In this document: positions 1 to 8,753 of the stretch, piece after piece
Layout of the letters: the number at the start of each line of letters is the position of its first letter
Numbering within the stretch: position 1 is the first letter of the stretch
Assembly (NCBI GenBank): GCA_012511095.1
Contig: JAAZGT010000191.1
Span: 1 to 38,308 of the forward strand
Reading direction: 5' to 3'
Length of the DNA: 38,308 nucleotides
Source of the DNA: Alcaligenaceae bacterium
Lineage (GTDB): Bacteria; Pseudomonadota; Gammaproteobacteria; Burkholderiales; Burkholderiaceae_B
The notes under the pieces: generated by a model
Told to the model about the DNA's origin: nothing
Database searches by the model: none
Seen by the model: only the letters and a program-made list of their open reading frames with translations
Program-made: the position numbers and the translations under genes

Positions 1-3000
1 CCAAGACTTGATGTGATTAGCCAATCTCAAAATGAGATTATGTCGCGTCAGCACGCCGAATGCTTTGCTGAATTAAAATTCCAAACAACTGATGGCATCT
101 ATAACGCCCATTGGAGTCAACGTCGTGCACACGGCAAAGTCGATGGTAATTTACAGCAAGTAAAGCGCGAGTTATTCGATGTTAATACAGGCAAATTACT
201 TTCAAGTCGTATTGCCGAAATCAATCAGATGACAGCAGATATTACGGGCTTAGATTTTGACCGTTTTACTCGTACCATGCTATTGGCTCAAGGCCGTTTT
301 GCTGATTTCTTAAATGCTAAAGAGGAAGAACGTTCACCCATCTTGGAGCAAATTACAGGCACCCAGATTTATAGTGATATCTCTATTAAGGTGCATCAAA
401 TAAAAACCCAAGAAGAAAAAAAGCTTGCTGCACTCACGGACTCCTTAGATGAAATCAATCTCTTAGAATCAGATGTGGTTGAGTCGTTAAAAAATGACTT
501 AAATGAGTTAGAAAATAAACTCACAACCATTAATACTGAGCAAACAAAATATAAAAAATTGCTAGATTGGTGGGACGAACTGCTCAAAACACAAGACCTC
601 AAAGAAAAGGTAGATGTCGACCTCGCACAATGCCTCAGAGATAATGAAGAGTTTGAGCCGCTGGCTCAGGCACTTACCCTAGCCAACAAAACCCTGCCAT
701 TAATTAAGGACCACACTAGACTTAACTCATTACGTGACACCCTAAATGATCATCAAAAGAGTTTAGTCGACTTAAAACCGCAATTAAGCCTTGCAGCTAC
801 AGCACGTGATACGGCAGTAGCAGAGTGCCTTAAAGCTGAAAATGATGAGCAAAAACAACGCCAACATTTAGAGGAGCAAAGAAAGCTTTTTAATGAGGTG
901 CGCCAATTAGACAACGATATTAATCAAGCAAATACTTCGCAACAAGAAGAATTACAGCGCTTGAAAAGAGCTCAGCAGCAAATCGAAAACACGTCAACTA
1001 AGCTTAATCAGGACCAAATCCGTTATCAACGGCTTAGCGTTTTTATAAAACAACTTCATCAACGTCTTATAAATCGTGGTTATGATTTAGAGCCAGTCGA
1101 TGCGCAAGATATTGAGTCTTATTTAACTGCTCTTAGCCACAACGCCCAGATCAGACAACTAAACCAAGGCATAGAAAATATCAAGCAACAACTGCTCGAT
1201 ATCGATAGGTTGAGTCAACTTATTGAAGACTATGACGGGCTTAATAAAAAATTAGATCAGCATCTCAAAAGCAAAGCTGCTTTAGAAAAATCAATAACAG
1301 AGTTTGATCAGCAAAAAGCACAGCTTTTACAAGCTAAGGAATTATGTGAGGCGAAGCTCAAGCAACGTGAAGCCGAATATAAACTTTCGCTCACTATGCA
1401 ATCGTTGGAGCAACATCGTGCTGAATTAGTCGATGGCAAACCGTGTCCGCTTTGTGGCTCTTTAGAGCATCCATTAGCCGATACTGAGGTACTACCCCTT
1501 GAAAGCGCAACAGAGGCTTTGGAGGTGGCTAAAAAAGTCGCGCATGACTCCATGCTCAAGCTTAATGATAACGCCCAAAAGACAGCAGGCCTTGAGGCCG
1601 AATTACGAACTATTGAGCAACAAATCACCAATGTTGCCGAGGAACGCAAAGGCCTATTGAATCGCATTCAGTCAAAGCATCAGCTTATTGAGCAGCTATT
1701 CACAACAAATAATGTCATTCAAGCAACAAGCGATTTACAAGAGGCTCTAGATACGGCTCAAATCACCCCTGCCCTTTTTGTTACACAGAAAAACCAACTC
1801 ACGGAGCAAATCAACCGTCTAACTAAAGAGTTAAACGATAGGCGACGTGTCCAAGGTTACAGCAATCGCATTAGTGTTGAAATCGAGGGTTTAAAAGTTG
1901 GTATAAAAAACAATAACGAACTACTTACTACAAGCGAAGAGGATGCTAAGCAGCTCCAAGAATCCATCAAAGGTATAAAAAACAAAGTTGAGCAGTTTAA
2001 GACGACTAGGCAAGAGCTGTTTGGAAATAAAAACCCCAATGAAGAAGAGGCCAAACTCCAAGCTTTACACCAACAGCTCGAAGTAATTGCAAAGCAAAAA
2101 GCTACAACACGACAAACCACTCTAAACGATTACACCAAGCTAGAGCAGCGTATTGCTCATTTAAAAGAAAACTCTGAGCAAATTAAACTAAGACTGAGTA
2201 ACTTGGAACCTCAATTCAAAGAGCAGTTACAGCAACAGCAATTTGATAGTGAGGAAAGCTTCTTAAAAGCCTGTATGGATGAAAATGAGCGCCTAAGTTT
2301 AGACCAGCAACAACGCAGTTTAAGTGAGCGTAAAAACAGCCTCAAAGAGCGACTACAACAAGCTAATAACACCCTAAAGCAACTGGCAGCACAACACCCT
2401 GAACCACCTCAAAAGCGCGAGCTCTGCCAAGCAGAATACGATTCGTTAGAAGCTCAAAAAGCTACCCTTAACGAAGCGAAGGGTCGTGCCAGTGAAAGGC
2501 TTGATAATCATCGCCAAGCCCAAGCCCGTATTGCTGAGCAACAAAAGCTTATCGATGCCCAAGAAAAGGAAACGCAACGTTGGCGCTTATTACATGAGTT
2601 AATTGGCTCTGCCGATGGCAAGAAGTATCGTAACTTTGCTCAAAGTCTAAGCTTTGAGTTAGTGTTGCATTATGCCAATGCACAACTAGCTCAGATGAAT
2701 GATCGCTACTCACTGCGCATTAATCCTGAACTAGGTAGTAAGCTCGACCTCTTTGTTGAAGACCATTATCAAGGAGCAGAGTTACGCTCTGTTAAAAACC
2801 TTTCTGGTGGTGAAAGCTTTATCGTAAGCTTAGCCTTAGCCCTCGGCTTATCACAGATGGTGGCGGGTAATATGCGCCTAGAATCACTGTTTTTAGACGA
2901 GGGTTTTGGTACCCTAGATGAAGACAGTCTAGATATTGCGCTAAGCTCGCTTGCTAACTTGCACCGAAGCGGTAAAACTATTGGTATTATTTCTCACGTT

Positions 3001-3096
3001 GCCGCCTTAAAAGAAAGAATCAGCACCCAGATTCAAGTCATTCCCATGAGCGGTGGTCGTAGTCGTTTAGAGGGTCCGGGCGTTAGGGCTATGTAA
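1..3096 (+). CDS. sbcC: Exonuclease subunit SbcC (5' end cut by window)
   Basis: SMC-like ATPase subunit of the SbcCD nuclease, which opens DNA hairpins and processes double-strand ends in the cytoplasm. The reading frame is open from base 1, so the N-terminal Walker A part is missing and about 1031 codons are visible. After the end of the N-terminal ATPase lobe come long Gln/Glu/Leu-rich coiled coils, interrupted near visible residue 482 by CPLCG, the CxxC zinc hook that dimerises two arms. The C-terminal lobe has the ABC signature NLSGGESF followed by the Walker B segment LFLDEGFGTLDE, ending about 50 residues before the stop. Visible length fits E. coli SbcC (about 1050 aa) minus the head. 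The partner sbcD would be expected upstream, outside the window. nnrD follows after 23 bases. Identification is firm. Confidence 0.95.
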   Translation, partial: PRLDVISQSQNEIMSRQHAECFAELKFQTTDGIYNAHWSQRRAHGKVDGNLQQVKRELFDVNTGKLLSSRIAEINQMTADITGLDFDRFTRTMLLAQGRFADFLNAKEEERSPILEQITGTQIYSDISIKVHQIKTQEEKKLAALTDSLDEINLLESDVVESLKNDLNELENKLTTINTEQTKYKKLLDWWDELLKTQDLKEKVDVDLAQCLRDNEEFEPLAQALTLANKTLPLIKDHTRLNSLRDTLNDHQKSLVDLKPQLSLAATARDTAVAECLKAENDEQKQRQHLEEQRKLFNEVRQLDNDINQANTSQQEELQRLKRAQQQIENTSTKLNQDQIRYQRLSVFIKQLHQRLINRGYDLEPVDAQDIESYLTALSHNAQIRQLNQGIENIKQQLLDIDRLSQLIEDYDGLNKKLDQHLKSKAALEKSITEFDQQKAQLLQAKELCEAKLKQREAEYKLSLTMQSLEQHRAELVDGKPCPLCGSLEHPLADTEVLPLESATEALEVAKKVAHDSMLKLNDNAQKTAGLEAELRTIEQQITNVAEERKGLLNRIQSKHQLIEQLFTTNNVIQATSDLQEALDTAQITPALFVTQKNQLTEQINRLTKELNDRRRVQGYSNRISVEIEGLKVGIKNNNELLTTSEEDAKQLQESIKGIKNKVEQFKTTRQELFGNKNPNEEEAKLQALHQQLEVIAKQKATTRQTTLNDYTKLEQRIAHLKENSEQIKLRLSNLEPQFKEQLQQQQFDSEESFLKACMDENERLSLDQQQRSLSERKNSLKERLQQANNTLKQLAAQHPEPPQKRELCQAEYDSLEAQKATLNEAKGRASERLDNHRQAQARIAEQQKLIDAQEKETQRWRLLHELIGSADGKKYRNFAQSLSFELVLHYANAQLAQMNDRYSLRINPELGSKLDLFVEDHYQGAELRSVKNLSGGESFIVSLALALGLSQMVAGNMRLESLFLDEGFGTLDEDSLDIALSSLANLHRSGKTIGIISHVAALKERISTQIQVIPMSGGRSRLEGPGVRAM

Positions 3097-3119
3097 TCAA
3101 TATTTTAGGAGATGATTCG

Positions 3120-4010
3120 ATGACAAACTTTGAAATAAGTGACAACCTTATAGAGGAGTGGTTAAACCACTGTCATCAGAACTTCCCAGCGCTACTGCAA
3201 GAGCGTAGCTTAGACAGTAACAAGGGCACTTTTGGTACAGTGGCCGTCGTTGGTAGTACAAGTGGTATGAGTGGCGCTATCGTGCTAGCGGGTGAGGCTG
3301 CCCTAATGACAGGTTGCGGTAAGGTGTGGCTTGGTTTTTGTCAAAACAGCTTGCCTGTACCTTATATTACTGATAGGCCCGAGTTAATGCTGACTACAGC
3401 AGACAAGCTACTGACTCGTGAAGATATTACTCATTGGGCTGTGGGCTGCGGTATGGGTCAGTCACAAACCGCCTATGACACTTTAAAAACCATATTGCAG
3501 CAAGTTGCTCAAGAGCCCTTATTGCTTGATGCCGATGCCTTGAACATTCTTAGTCAATCGCCAGAGCTCATTGAGTACCTAGCTAGTCGATTAACACCAG
3601 CCATTATCACACCCCACCCTACTGAGGCTGCACGCTTATTAGAATGTAGCACCGAAGAGATAATGGCCGACAGAGAGGAAGCGGCCCTTGAACTAGCCGA
3701 AAAATACTATAGCCGAGTCGTTTTAAAAGGCTACCAAACTGTCGTAGCCGCCCCCGATGCTGAATTAACCATTAACCAAAGCGGCAACCCTGGCTTAGCC
3801 ACAGCAGGCAGCGGAGATGTTTTAAGCGGCATGATTATTAGTCTCTTGGCACAAAGCATAGCAGCTGATGAGGCCGTTGAAGGGGGTGTTTGGCTACATG
3901 GTGCCGCAGCGGATTTATTAGCGCTTAACCAAGTCGGCCCTATTGGTCTCTGCAGTGGTGAAATCGCCGAGGCCGCACGTTTTTTACGTAACCTTTTAAT
4001 TGCGGCCTAA
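3120..4010 (+). CDS. nnrD: ADP-dependent (S)-NAD(P)H-hydrate dehydratase
   Basis: Ribokinase-like enzyme that uses ADP to dehydrate S-NADHX/NADPHX back to NADH/NADPH, a cytoplasmic metabolite-repair step. The 296 residues match the dehydratase domain alone: GTFGTVAVVGSTSGMSGA near 37-53, DADALN at 137-142, TPHPTEAARL at 164-173, and the glycine-rich NPGLATAGSGDVLSG at 223-237 with the catalytic Asp near 233. The N-terminal epimerase (NnrE) domain found in fused homologues is absent, so the epimerase must be encoded elsewhere. The ATG at 3120 is preceded by AGGAG with 8-base spacing. It follows sbcC closely and is probably co-transcribed. Its stop directly abuts the stop of the convergent transporter gene, with no terminator hairpin between them. 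Confidence 0.92.
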   Translation: MTNFEISDNLIEEWLNHCHQNFPALLQERSLDSNKGTFGTVAVVGSTSGMSGAIVLAGEAALMTGCGKVWLGFCQNSLPVPYITDRPELMLTTADKLLTREDITHWAVGCGMGQSQTAYDTLKTILQQVAQEPLLLDADALNILSQSPELIEYLASRLTPAIITPHPTEAARLLECSTEEIMADREEAALELAEKYYSRVVLKGYQTVVAAPDAELTINQSGNPGLATAGSGDVLSGMIISLLAQSIAADEAVEGGVWLHGAAADLLALNQVGPIGLCSGEIAEAARFLRNLLIAA

Positions 4011-4934
4011 TTACGCCTCATGAAGTGCCTGTTGTAGCAGTCGTTTAGTGCTTTGATTATGGCGCCATTCGATCATTGAAGCGATCACACCGCTACCAAT
4101 CACTATAGCAATACCCAGCCAACTGAGCGCGTCAGGGAACTGCTTCCAAATCACCCAAGCAATGGATGTTGCTGCCACTATTTGTAAGTATACAAAAGGC
4201 GCTAAAAGCGACGCAGGCGCGTTTTGATAGGCCTTTATCTGTAACCAATGACCTAAGGTACCAAAGACGCCTGTAGAGGCTAAGATAAGCCAATCCACCC
4301 ACTCATACTCAACTAAGATACGTGCTACATCATCTAAATAAAAAAACACTAAAACCGTACTGATGGCAGTACCTACTAAACCAGTCCATAACAACGTGGT
4401 CATCGAGTCATCTTCGGCCAATTTACGCGTTACCAAAAACTGCAGTGAGAAAATACCCGCCGTCATCAGTCCAAACATCACACCAAGTGGGTGGAGTCCC
4501 GAACCTGGTCGCACAATAATTAATACTCCAGCAAAACCACAAAACGCTGCTAGCCAACGATAGAGTCGCGATGGCTCTTTCAACACAAAGGGCGCTAAGC
4601 ATAAAACCAATAAAGGGGCTAAAAAATTAATTGAAGTTGCTTCTGCCTGAGGTAAATAACTTAATGCTGTAAAAAACGTCAATGTTGCAGTTAAAACAAC
4701 CGTGCCCCGCACTATTTGGAACTTCATCTGCTTTGATTTAAAAATACTTAAACCACGATTAGGTAAAGTAAAAATCAACACTAAAATCGCATGAATTAAA
4801 TAACGCACCCAACTCAGTACCACTAACGGCAGACCAAACTGCATCAACCACTTACCACCTGCGTCTAAAGACGATAAGGCCCAAGTAGACAAGATTAATA
4901 AAGCGATACCAATAAAGGGACGATGAGTAGACAT
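4011..4934 (-). CDS. EamA/DMT-superfamily transporter, copy 1
   Basis: Inner-membrane permease of the drug/metabolite transporter superfamily, about 307 aa with roughly ten hydrophobic segments in the usual two-EamA-repeat layout. It shares long conserved stretches with the neighbouring copy at 5384-6337, including ILSTWALS, ALSYLPQAEAT, FLAPLLVLC, DDSMTTLLWTG and GVFG..GH.LQIKAYQ; by eye about half the residues are identical. The ATG at 4934 is chosen because it aligns with the start of the paralogue; a GTG at 4964 would add ten residues and cannot be excluded, as neither has a convincing ribosome site. Substrate unknown: family members export amino acids, purines or other small metabolites, and sequence alone does not decide. 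No promoter was confidently found in 4935-5132. Confidence 0.85.
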   Translation of the reverse strand: MSTHRPFIGIALLILSTWALSSLDAGGKWLMQFGLPLVVLSWVRYLIHAILVLIFTLPNRGLSIFKSKQMKFQIVRGTVVLTATLTFFTALSYLPQAEATSINFLAPLLVLCLAPFVLKEPSRLYRWLAAFCGFAGVLIIVRPGSGLHPLGVMFGLMTAGIFSLQFLVTRKLAEDDSMTTLLWTGLVGTAISTVLVFFYLDDVARILVEYEWVDWLILASTGVFGTLGHWLQIKAYQNAPASLLAPFVYLQIVAATSIAWVIWKQFPDALSWLGIAIVIGSGVIASMIEWRHNQSTKRLLQQALHEA

Positions 4935-5018
4935 ACTATGCAATAACAATAAAGAGCCAGTCACAAATCGACATGCCCCGAAATAATGAATTAACTATCT
5001 ATTGAATTGAAAATGAAA

Positions 5019-5060
5019 TTGATGCTGATAAAGGTCTTTGTTAACAACAAGCATCATCAA
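5019..5060. repeat. Nested inverted repeat upstream of EamA copy 1
   Basis: TTGATGCT at 5019-5026 is answered by AGCATCA at 5050-5056, and between them lies the perfect 10-base palindrome TTGTTAACAA at 5038-5047. It sits about 85-115 bases upstream of the transporter start at 4934. It could be a regulator site; nothing else was seen in 4965-5132. Confidence 0.35.
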
Positions 5061-5132
5061 AGTATGCCCGATATTTAAGGCGTTGTGACTAAGGTATTGT
5101 GCCTATATATTAGAATTTTGACACACAAATGA

Positions 5133-5166
5133 AAAATGCCCTTGCTAAAAATAGCAAGGGCATTTT
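5133..5166 (-). terminator. Intrinsic terminator after tRNA-Lys
   Basis: A perfect 15-bp stem (AAAATGCCCTTGCTA at 5133-5147 against 5152-5166) with a 4-base loop. On the minus strand it begins 7 bases after the tRNA CCA end and finishes in a U-rich stretch. The near-symmetrical A/T flanks would also let it act on the other strand. Confidence 0.85.
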
Positions 5167-5172
5167 AAATTC

Positions 5173-5248
5173 TGGTGGGCTGGGCGGGATTCGAACCCGC
5201 GACCAACGGATTAAAAGTCCGCTGCTCTACCGACTGAGCTACCAGCCC
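5173..5248 (-). tRNA. tRNA-Lys (anticodon UUU)
   Basis: A 76-base cloverleaf with encoded CCA: acceptor GGGCTGG pairs with CCAGCCC, the D arm is GCTC/GAGC, the anticodon stem GCGGA/TCCGT encloses loop CTTTTAA (anticodon TTT), and the T arm GCGGG/CCCGC has loop TTCGAAT. It has its own promoter upstream and a strong terminator downstream, so it is an independent transcription unit between the two EamA genes. Confidence 0.97.
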
Positions 5249-5260
5249 CGAAAGATTTAA

Positions 5261-5289
5261 ATTATGACCTATTATGAAGATCATGTCAA
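5261..5289 (-). promoter_or_regulatory. Sigma-70 promoter of tRNA-Lys
   Basis: Read on the minus strand: -35 TTGACA (5289-5284, perfect consensus), 17-base spacer, -10 CATAAT (5266-5261, five of six). The expected start near 5254 leaves a leader of only about six bases before the mature tRNA at 5248, typical of a stable-RNA gene. Confidence 0.8.
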
Positions 5290-5308
5290 CACCTAATTTA
5301 AAATAACT

Positions 5309-5337
5309 AAAAGATGTTGTTTTTTTGTGCATCTTTT
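5309..5337 (-). terminator. Possible weak terminator after EamA copy 2
   Basis: AAAAGATG at 5309-5316 pairs with CATCTTTT at 5330-5337 around a 13-base loop, 47 bases beyond the stop of the second transporter. The stem is short and AT-rich and the following U tract is poor, so the call is tentative. Confidence 0.3.
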
Positions 5338-5383
5338 ACAACAATCTGGATAAATATTGCTTTTATAAGAATATTTATAACAA

Positions 5384-6337
5384 TTAAGTTGATTTGTTAT
5401 TTTTAATAGATTGCTTAGACTCTATTATACCTTGAACCAACTTATTTACGCGTCGATTGTCACGCCATTCGATCATTGTAACTACAACGCCGCTAGCACA
5501 AACAATAAAGATACCGAACCAACCCCACATATCAGGGAATTGACCCCAAATAGCGAGGCCTAATGCTGCGGCTGCAATAATTTGCAAATAACTAAAAGGT
5601 GCCAAGAGCGAAGCGGATGCTCGCTGATAAGCCTTAATTTGCAATAAGTGGCCTACTGTACCAAAAACACCCGTATTAAGCAATAAAAGCCATTGCCATA
5701 ACTTAAATTCTTCTAAAACCGCAATGCCCTCAGTCCACTGTAAAGGTACTAATACAAGCGAGGCCACAAAGCCTACGATGCCTGTCCACAACAAAGTAGT
5801 CATCGAGTCATCATCAGCTAACTTTCTAGTACATAAAAACTGTGTAGCAATCACCACTGCTGCTAATAAACCATACATGACCCCTATAGGGTTTAGGCCC
5901 GCACTTGGTCGCACAATAACCATCACCCCGAGAAAGCCCACAAATGCGGCCACCCAACGATGCCAGCGCATAGCCTCACCCAAAAACCAAGGGGCGATAC
6001 AAAGCACAAGTAGTGGTGCTAAGAAATAAATAGCCGTTGCCTCTGCTTGGGGCAAATAAGACAGCGCCATAAATACCGTCAAGGCAGCAAACAACGACGT
6101 ACTGCCGCGCACCACCTGCATTAGATAATGTCGACTGCGAAAGACCGCCATGCCTTTTTTAGGCAAAGTGATAGTCAAAACAATCACCACATGTAAGGCG
6201 TATCTAACTAGGATCAGCAAAAATAGTGGCAAGCTAAGCTCCATGAGCCACTTAGCGCTTGCCTCTTGAGTTGATAAAGCCCATGTCGAAAGTATTAATA
6301 GAATAATCCCGACAATGGGCTTAACAGATGTTGTCAT
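5384..6337 (-). CDS. EamA/DMT-superfamily transporter, copy 2
   Basis: A second inner-membrane DMT permease, 317 aa with about ten membrane segments, clearly paralogous to the gene at 4011-4934. It has the same N-terminal ILSTWALS motif, the YLPQAEAT segment, RKLADDDSMTTLLWTG and the C-terminal MIEWR motif, followed by a hydrophilic basic tail of about 30 residues. The ATG at 6337 begins only 14 bases after the GH31 stop, so it is very likely co-transcribed with that gene. That hints at transport of a compound related to the GH31 protein's ligand, but the substrate is not deducible. The tandem pair probably arose by local duplication, with tRNA-Lys now lying between the copies. Confidence 0.88.
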   Translation of the reverse strand: MTTSVKPIVGIILLILSTWALSTQEASAKWLMELSLPLFLLILVRYALHVVIVLTITLPKKGMAVFRSRHYLMQVVRGSTSLFAALTVFMALSYLPQAEATAIYFLAPLLVLCIAPWFLGEAMRWHRWVAAFVGFLGVMVIVRPSAGLNPIGVMYGLLAAVVIATQFLCTRKLADDDSMTTLLWTGIVGFVASLVLVPLQWTEGIAVLEEFKLWQWLLLLNTGVFGTVGHLLQIKAYQRASASLLAPFSYLQIIAAAALGLAIWGQFPDMWGWFGIFIVCASGVVVTMIEWRDNRRVNKLVQGIIESKQSIKNNKST

Positions 6338-6351
6338 AGAGAATCTAAGAC

Positions 6352-8604
6352 TTAACGAATAGGAGAGATCCTAACCTCAGCACCGCGACGCTTAACCTCT
6401 AGCTCGTCGGTTTGAAGTATTTTTAGACCCTCTAGGCCCTTGATATAGCTAGAACCCTGCATTTGCATCACGCGAATTTTGTTACGCATGACCACTGGGT
6501 TATGCAATGGCATACCGAATAACCAGATTTCATCTAGAATACGAGCCGAGTTCATTTCGCCTAAATGAGCAATGGTAGGACCCACAGCTAACATATGACC
6601 CTCGCGACCAAATGCTGGAATCGTGTCAAGTCCACAATGATACTCAAGTGTCTGACCGCCCTCATAGCGCTCACCCGTATTTAGATCCCACCAAGCCTCG
6701 TTGGCAGGTAAATAAACGATAGTGCTATTACTGTCATCTAAAATCGGTGCGATTAAAACCGCAGGACCAAATAAAAACTGATTATCAAACTCTGCGGCCA
6801 CCTGATCATTAGGAAAAGCCAAGGGCATTGAGTTTTGAACTGGCTGACCACCGCGCACACCCTCTTCGATAATGCCTAGTACATAAGGAATTAAACGATA
6901 GCGTAAACCGAGCCATTGTTTAGCAATGGTTTGAGTGTCTTCGTCGTAATAAATGGGTAGCTGCTCCTCTTCGGCGTGGAATGAAAAATTCGCACTAAAG
7001 GTAGAAAGCGCTAACCAGCGTAGGTATAACTCTGGTGACATCGGTTCGTCACCAGCGCGACCAATCATATGCTTAATAAATGGCACGCTGCTATTTTGTG
7101 CACTAATAAGCGTGCGGTATAGCTTGTTTAAACCCTCCCATGAATTTTCATAAGGGGCAATTTCTAAATAAGGACGACGTTGGCTCGCCATATTAATCTC
7201 ATCGTGTACCACCACGCCCTCAGGCGGTGTCGTGGTCGATGAAATACCGTCATAGAGCGATTGCTCCATTAAAGTTGGGAATAACCTACGAAGTAAGGCG
7301 CCCTCTTCGTTGTGACGACCGCAGGCTTCATCAGGCAATTCAACAATCGATGTGGCTGTTTTAAGCGACTGACCGTGCTCTAATAATTGCTGATGTCGAT
7401 CACGCCAAAATATGTAGGCATCTTTGTAAGTCAGGTCTAAGAGACCGTAATCCTTGCCGCCAGTATGTCGCGTACCTTTGAATTGCAGCGCATCGCCTTC
7501 GGCGTCCATGACCATCCAACCACGGTCGTCAAGCTCTTCGAATAAGTGCGTACCGACGTAAATCGCTGGAAAAGTCGGCACAATAGCGTGCCAATCATTT
7601 TCTTTGAGATTATCAAAATAGGCGCGGGTATTATCACCTAGACGCTCGGCATCCCAATCAAGGTTGAGACGATCACTGTCAATCACAAGCATCGTTGGCC
7701 ATGCATACTCTAAGGTGTTAATAGAAATATCATGCTCACGCAACTGCTTAGCAAAGAGCAAGAACTCATCATCGCCCTGCTCATCTAGCTGCTTTAAGCC
7801 TACGCCCATCGCCTCTAGAGTCGGCTGACCGCCACGACCATTTAAGGCAGTGAATTGGTCAAAAATCTCTAGGGGCTCACCAGTGAATAAGTACAAATCA
7901 AAGCGCTTATTATCAGTACGCAATTGATAAGTAGACTCATCTTCGGTGGTTGCCACACTATGAATACAGCGATCAAAACCGTTTAAATATAGGCCCCAAC
8001 CATGAGTGGTCCAAGCCAGAGGCGAGAACTTAAAATCAGGTTGATCAGATACCAACTCCTCGGAGCGGCGATCAAAATTTTGTTCTGTCACACCTAAGCC
8101 ATAGACCGCTTGCTCTTCTGGCAAGTCGAGCATCAACGCCCAAGACTCGTCATAAACAAAAGGCTCTTCAAAATTACCGGAGGTTTGAAGTAAAACCTCC
8201 GCATCGGCATATGCCGCAACAGCATCTTGCTTAGGAGTAGTCTCTTCCTCGCCCTCAATAGCAGTTTCAGCCGACTCTACAGCATTTTTCTTGAGTAATT
8301 TAAAAGAAAAAGGCTGCTTTGTAATTAATAAAGCACAATCACGCTGAGCCAAAAGCCATGAACCCTCTTGCTCTACAACGATTAGCTCAGCTGGCTGATC
8401 GTTAGGAATAACAGATAATTCTTCTCTTGTTTTAACTCTGTCATTAGTTTCAGATATGGATAGATTTTTTAAGGAATCGCAACAAAGTCTAAATACACCA
8501 GGAGCTTGTGCCTCTATACGTAACACATAGTCCTCGTGGCCTGTAGAGAACTCTACACTATGATTGGTTTTAGACTCTAACGCTAATTTATCAAATTGAA
8601 TCAC
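6352..8604 (-). CDS. Divergent GH31-family protein, active site apparently lost
   Basis: A 750-residue protein with the architecture of glycoside hydrolase family 31 (alpha-glucosidase/alpha-xylosidase type): an N-terminal beta-sandwich with VYGLGV near 167-172 and GWGLYLNGFD near 202-211, a (beta/alpha)8 barrel from about 260 to 600, and a C-terminal beta region. RWLALSTFSANFSFH (529-543) and FLFGPAVLIAP (610-620) match GH31 landmarks well. The catalytic stretches do not. The nucleophile region (usually DMNE or TDFGE) reads VELPDE at 421-426, the acid/base region (usually W.GD) reads EIAPYENSW at 481-489, and the FWSHDIGG segment reads FIKHMIGR at 509-516. It may be a pseudo-enzyme or have changed chemistry. 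The start is GTG at 8604 with AGAG six bases upstream. No signal peptide, so cytoplasmic. First gene of an operon with EamA copy 2. Confidence 0.8.
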   Translation of the reverse strand: MIQFDKLALESKTNHSVEFSTGHEDYVLRIEAQAPGVFRLCCDSLKNLSISETNDRVKTREELSVIPNDQPAELIVVEQEGSWLLAQRDCALLITKQPFSFKLLKKNAVESAETAIEGEEETTPKQDAVAAYADAEVLLQTSGNFEEPFVYDESWALMLDLPEEQAVYGLGVTEQNFDRRSEELVSDQPDFKFSPLAWTTHGWGLYLNGFDRCIHSVATTEDESTYQLRTDNKRFDLYLFTGEPLEIFDQFTALNGRGGQPTLEAMGVGLKQLDEQGDDEFLLFAKQLREHDISINTLEYAWPTMLVIDSDRLNLDWDAERLGDNTRAYFDNLKENDWHAIVPTFPAIYVGTHLFEELDDRGWMVMDAEGDALQFKGTRHTGGKDYGLLDLTYKDAYIFWRDRHQQLLEHGQSLKTATSIVELPDEACGRHNEEGALLRRLFPTLMEQSLYDGISSTTTPPEGVVVHDEINMASQRRPYLEIAPYENSWEGLNKLYRTLISAQNSSVPFIKHMIGRAGDEPMSPELYLRWLALSTFSANFSFHAEEEQLPIYYDEDTQTIAKQWLGLRYRLIPYVLGIIEEGVRGGQPVQNSMPLAFPNDQVAAEFDNQFLFGPAVLIAPILDDSNSTIVYLPANEAWWDLNTGERYEGGQTLEYHCGLDTIPAFGREGHMLAVGPTIAHLGEMNSARILDEIWLFGMPLHNPVVMRNKIRVMQMQGSSYIKGLEGLKILQTDELEVKRRGAEVRISPIR

Positions 8605-8675
8605 ACAATTCTCTTTTATTGATTTTGGTAGTTATAGGACATTTTTTATGGTTAATTGTCCACTTACATCTATCT

Positions 8676-8704
8676 ATTATGACTTTTTTTTCAATATTTT
8701 TAAA
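8676..8704 (-). promoter_or_regulatory. Candidate promoter of the GH31-EamA operon
   Basis: On the minus strand: -35 TTTAAA (8704-8699), 17-base spacer, -10 CATAAT (8681-8676), predicting a start near 8670 and a leader of about 65 bases. The -35 lies inside the left arm of the inverted repeat at 8698-8739. Confidence 0.4.
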
Positions 8705-8739
8705 CCGAAATTGATTTTTACTCAGAAATAGGTTTAAAA
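8698..8739. repeat. 9-bp inverted repeat upstream of GH31
   Basis: TTTTAAACC at 8698-8706 and GGTTTAAAA at 8731-8739 are perfect inverse copies, 24 bases apart. One arm covers the candidate -35 of the GH31 promoter, as an operator would. It could instead be part of the 3' end of the upstream mnmC transcript, although no U tract follows the hairpin. Confidence 0.45.
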
Positions 8740-8753
8740 TAGCGCCCCTTTTT

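Noticed and set aside
4363..4563. Matching plus-strand open frames inside both EamA genes (also 5724-6029)
   Set aside because: Their similarity to each other only reflects the paralogy of the transporter genes on the other strand.
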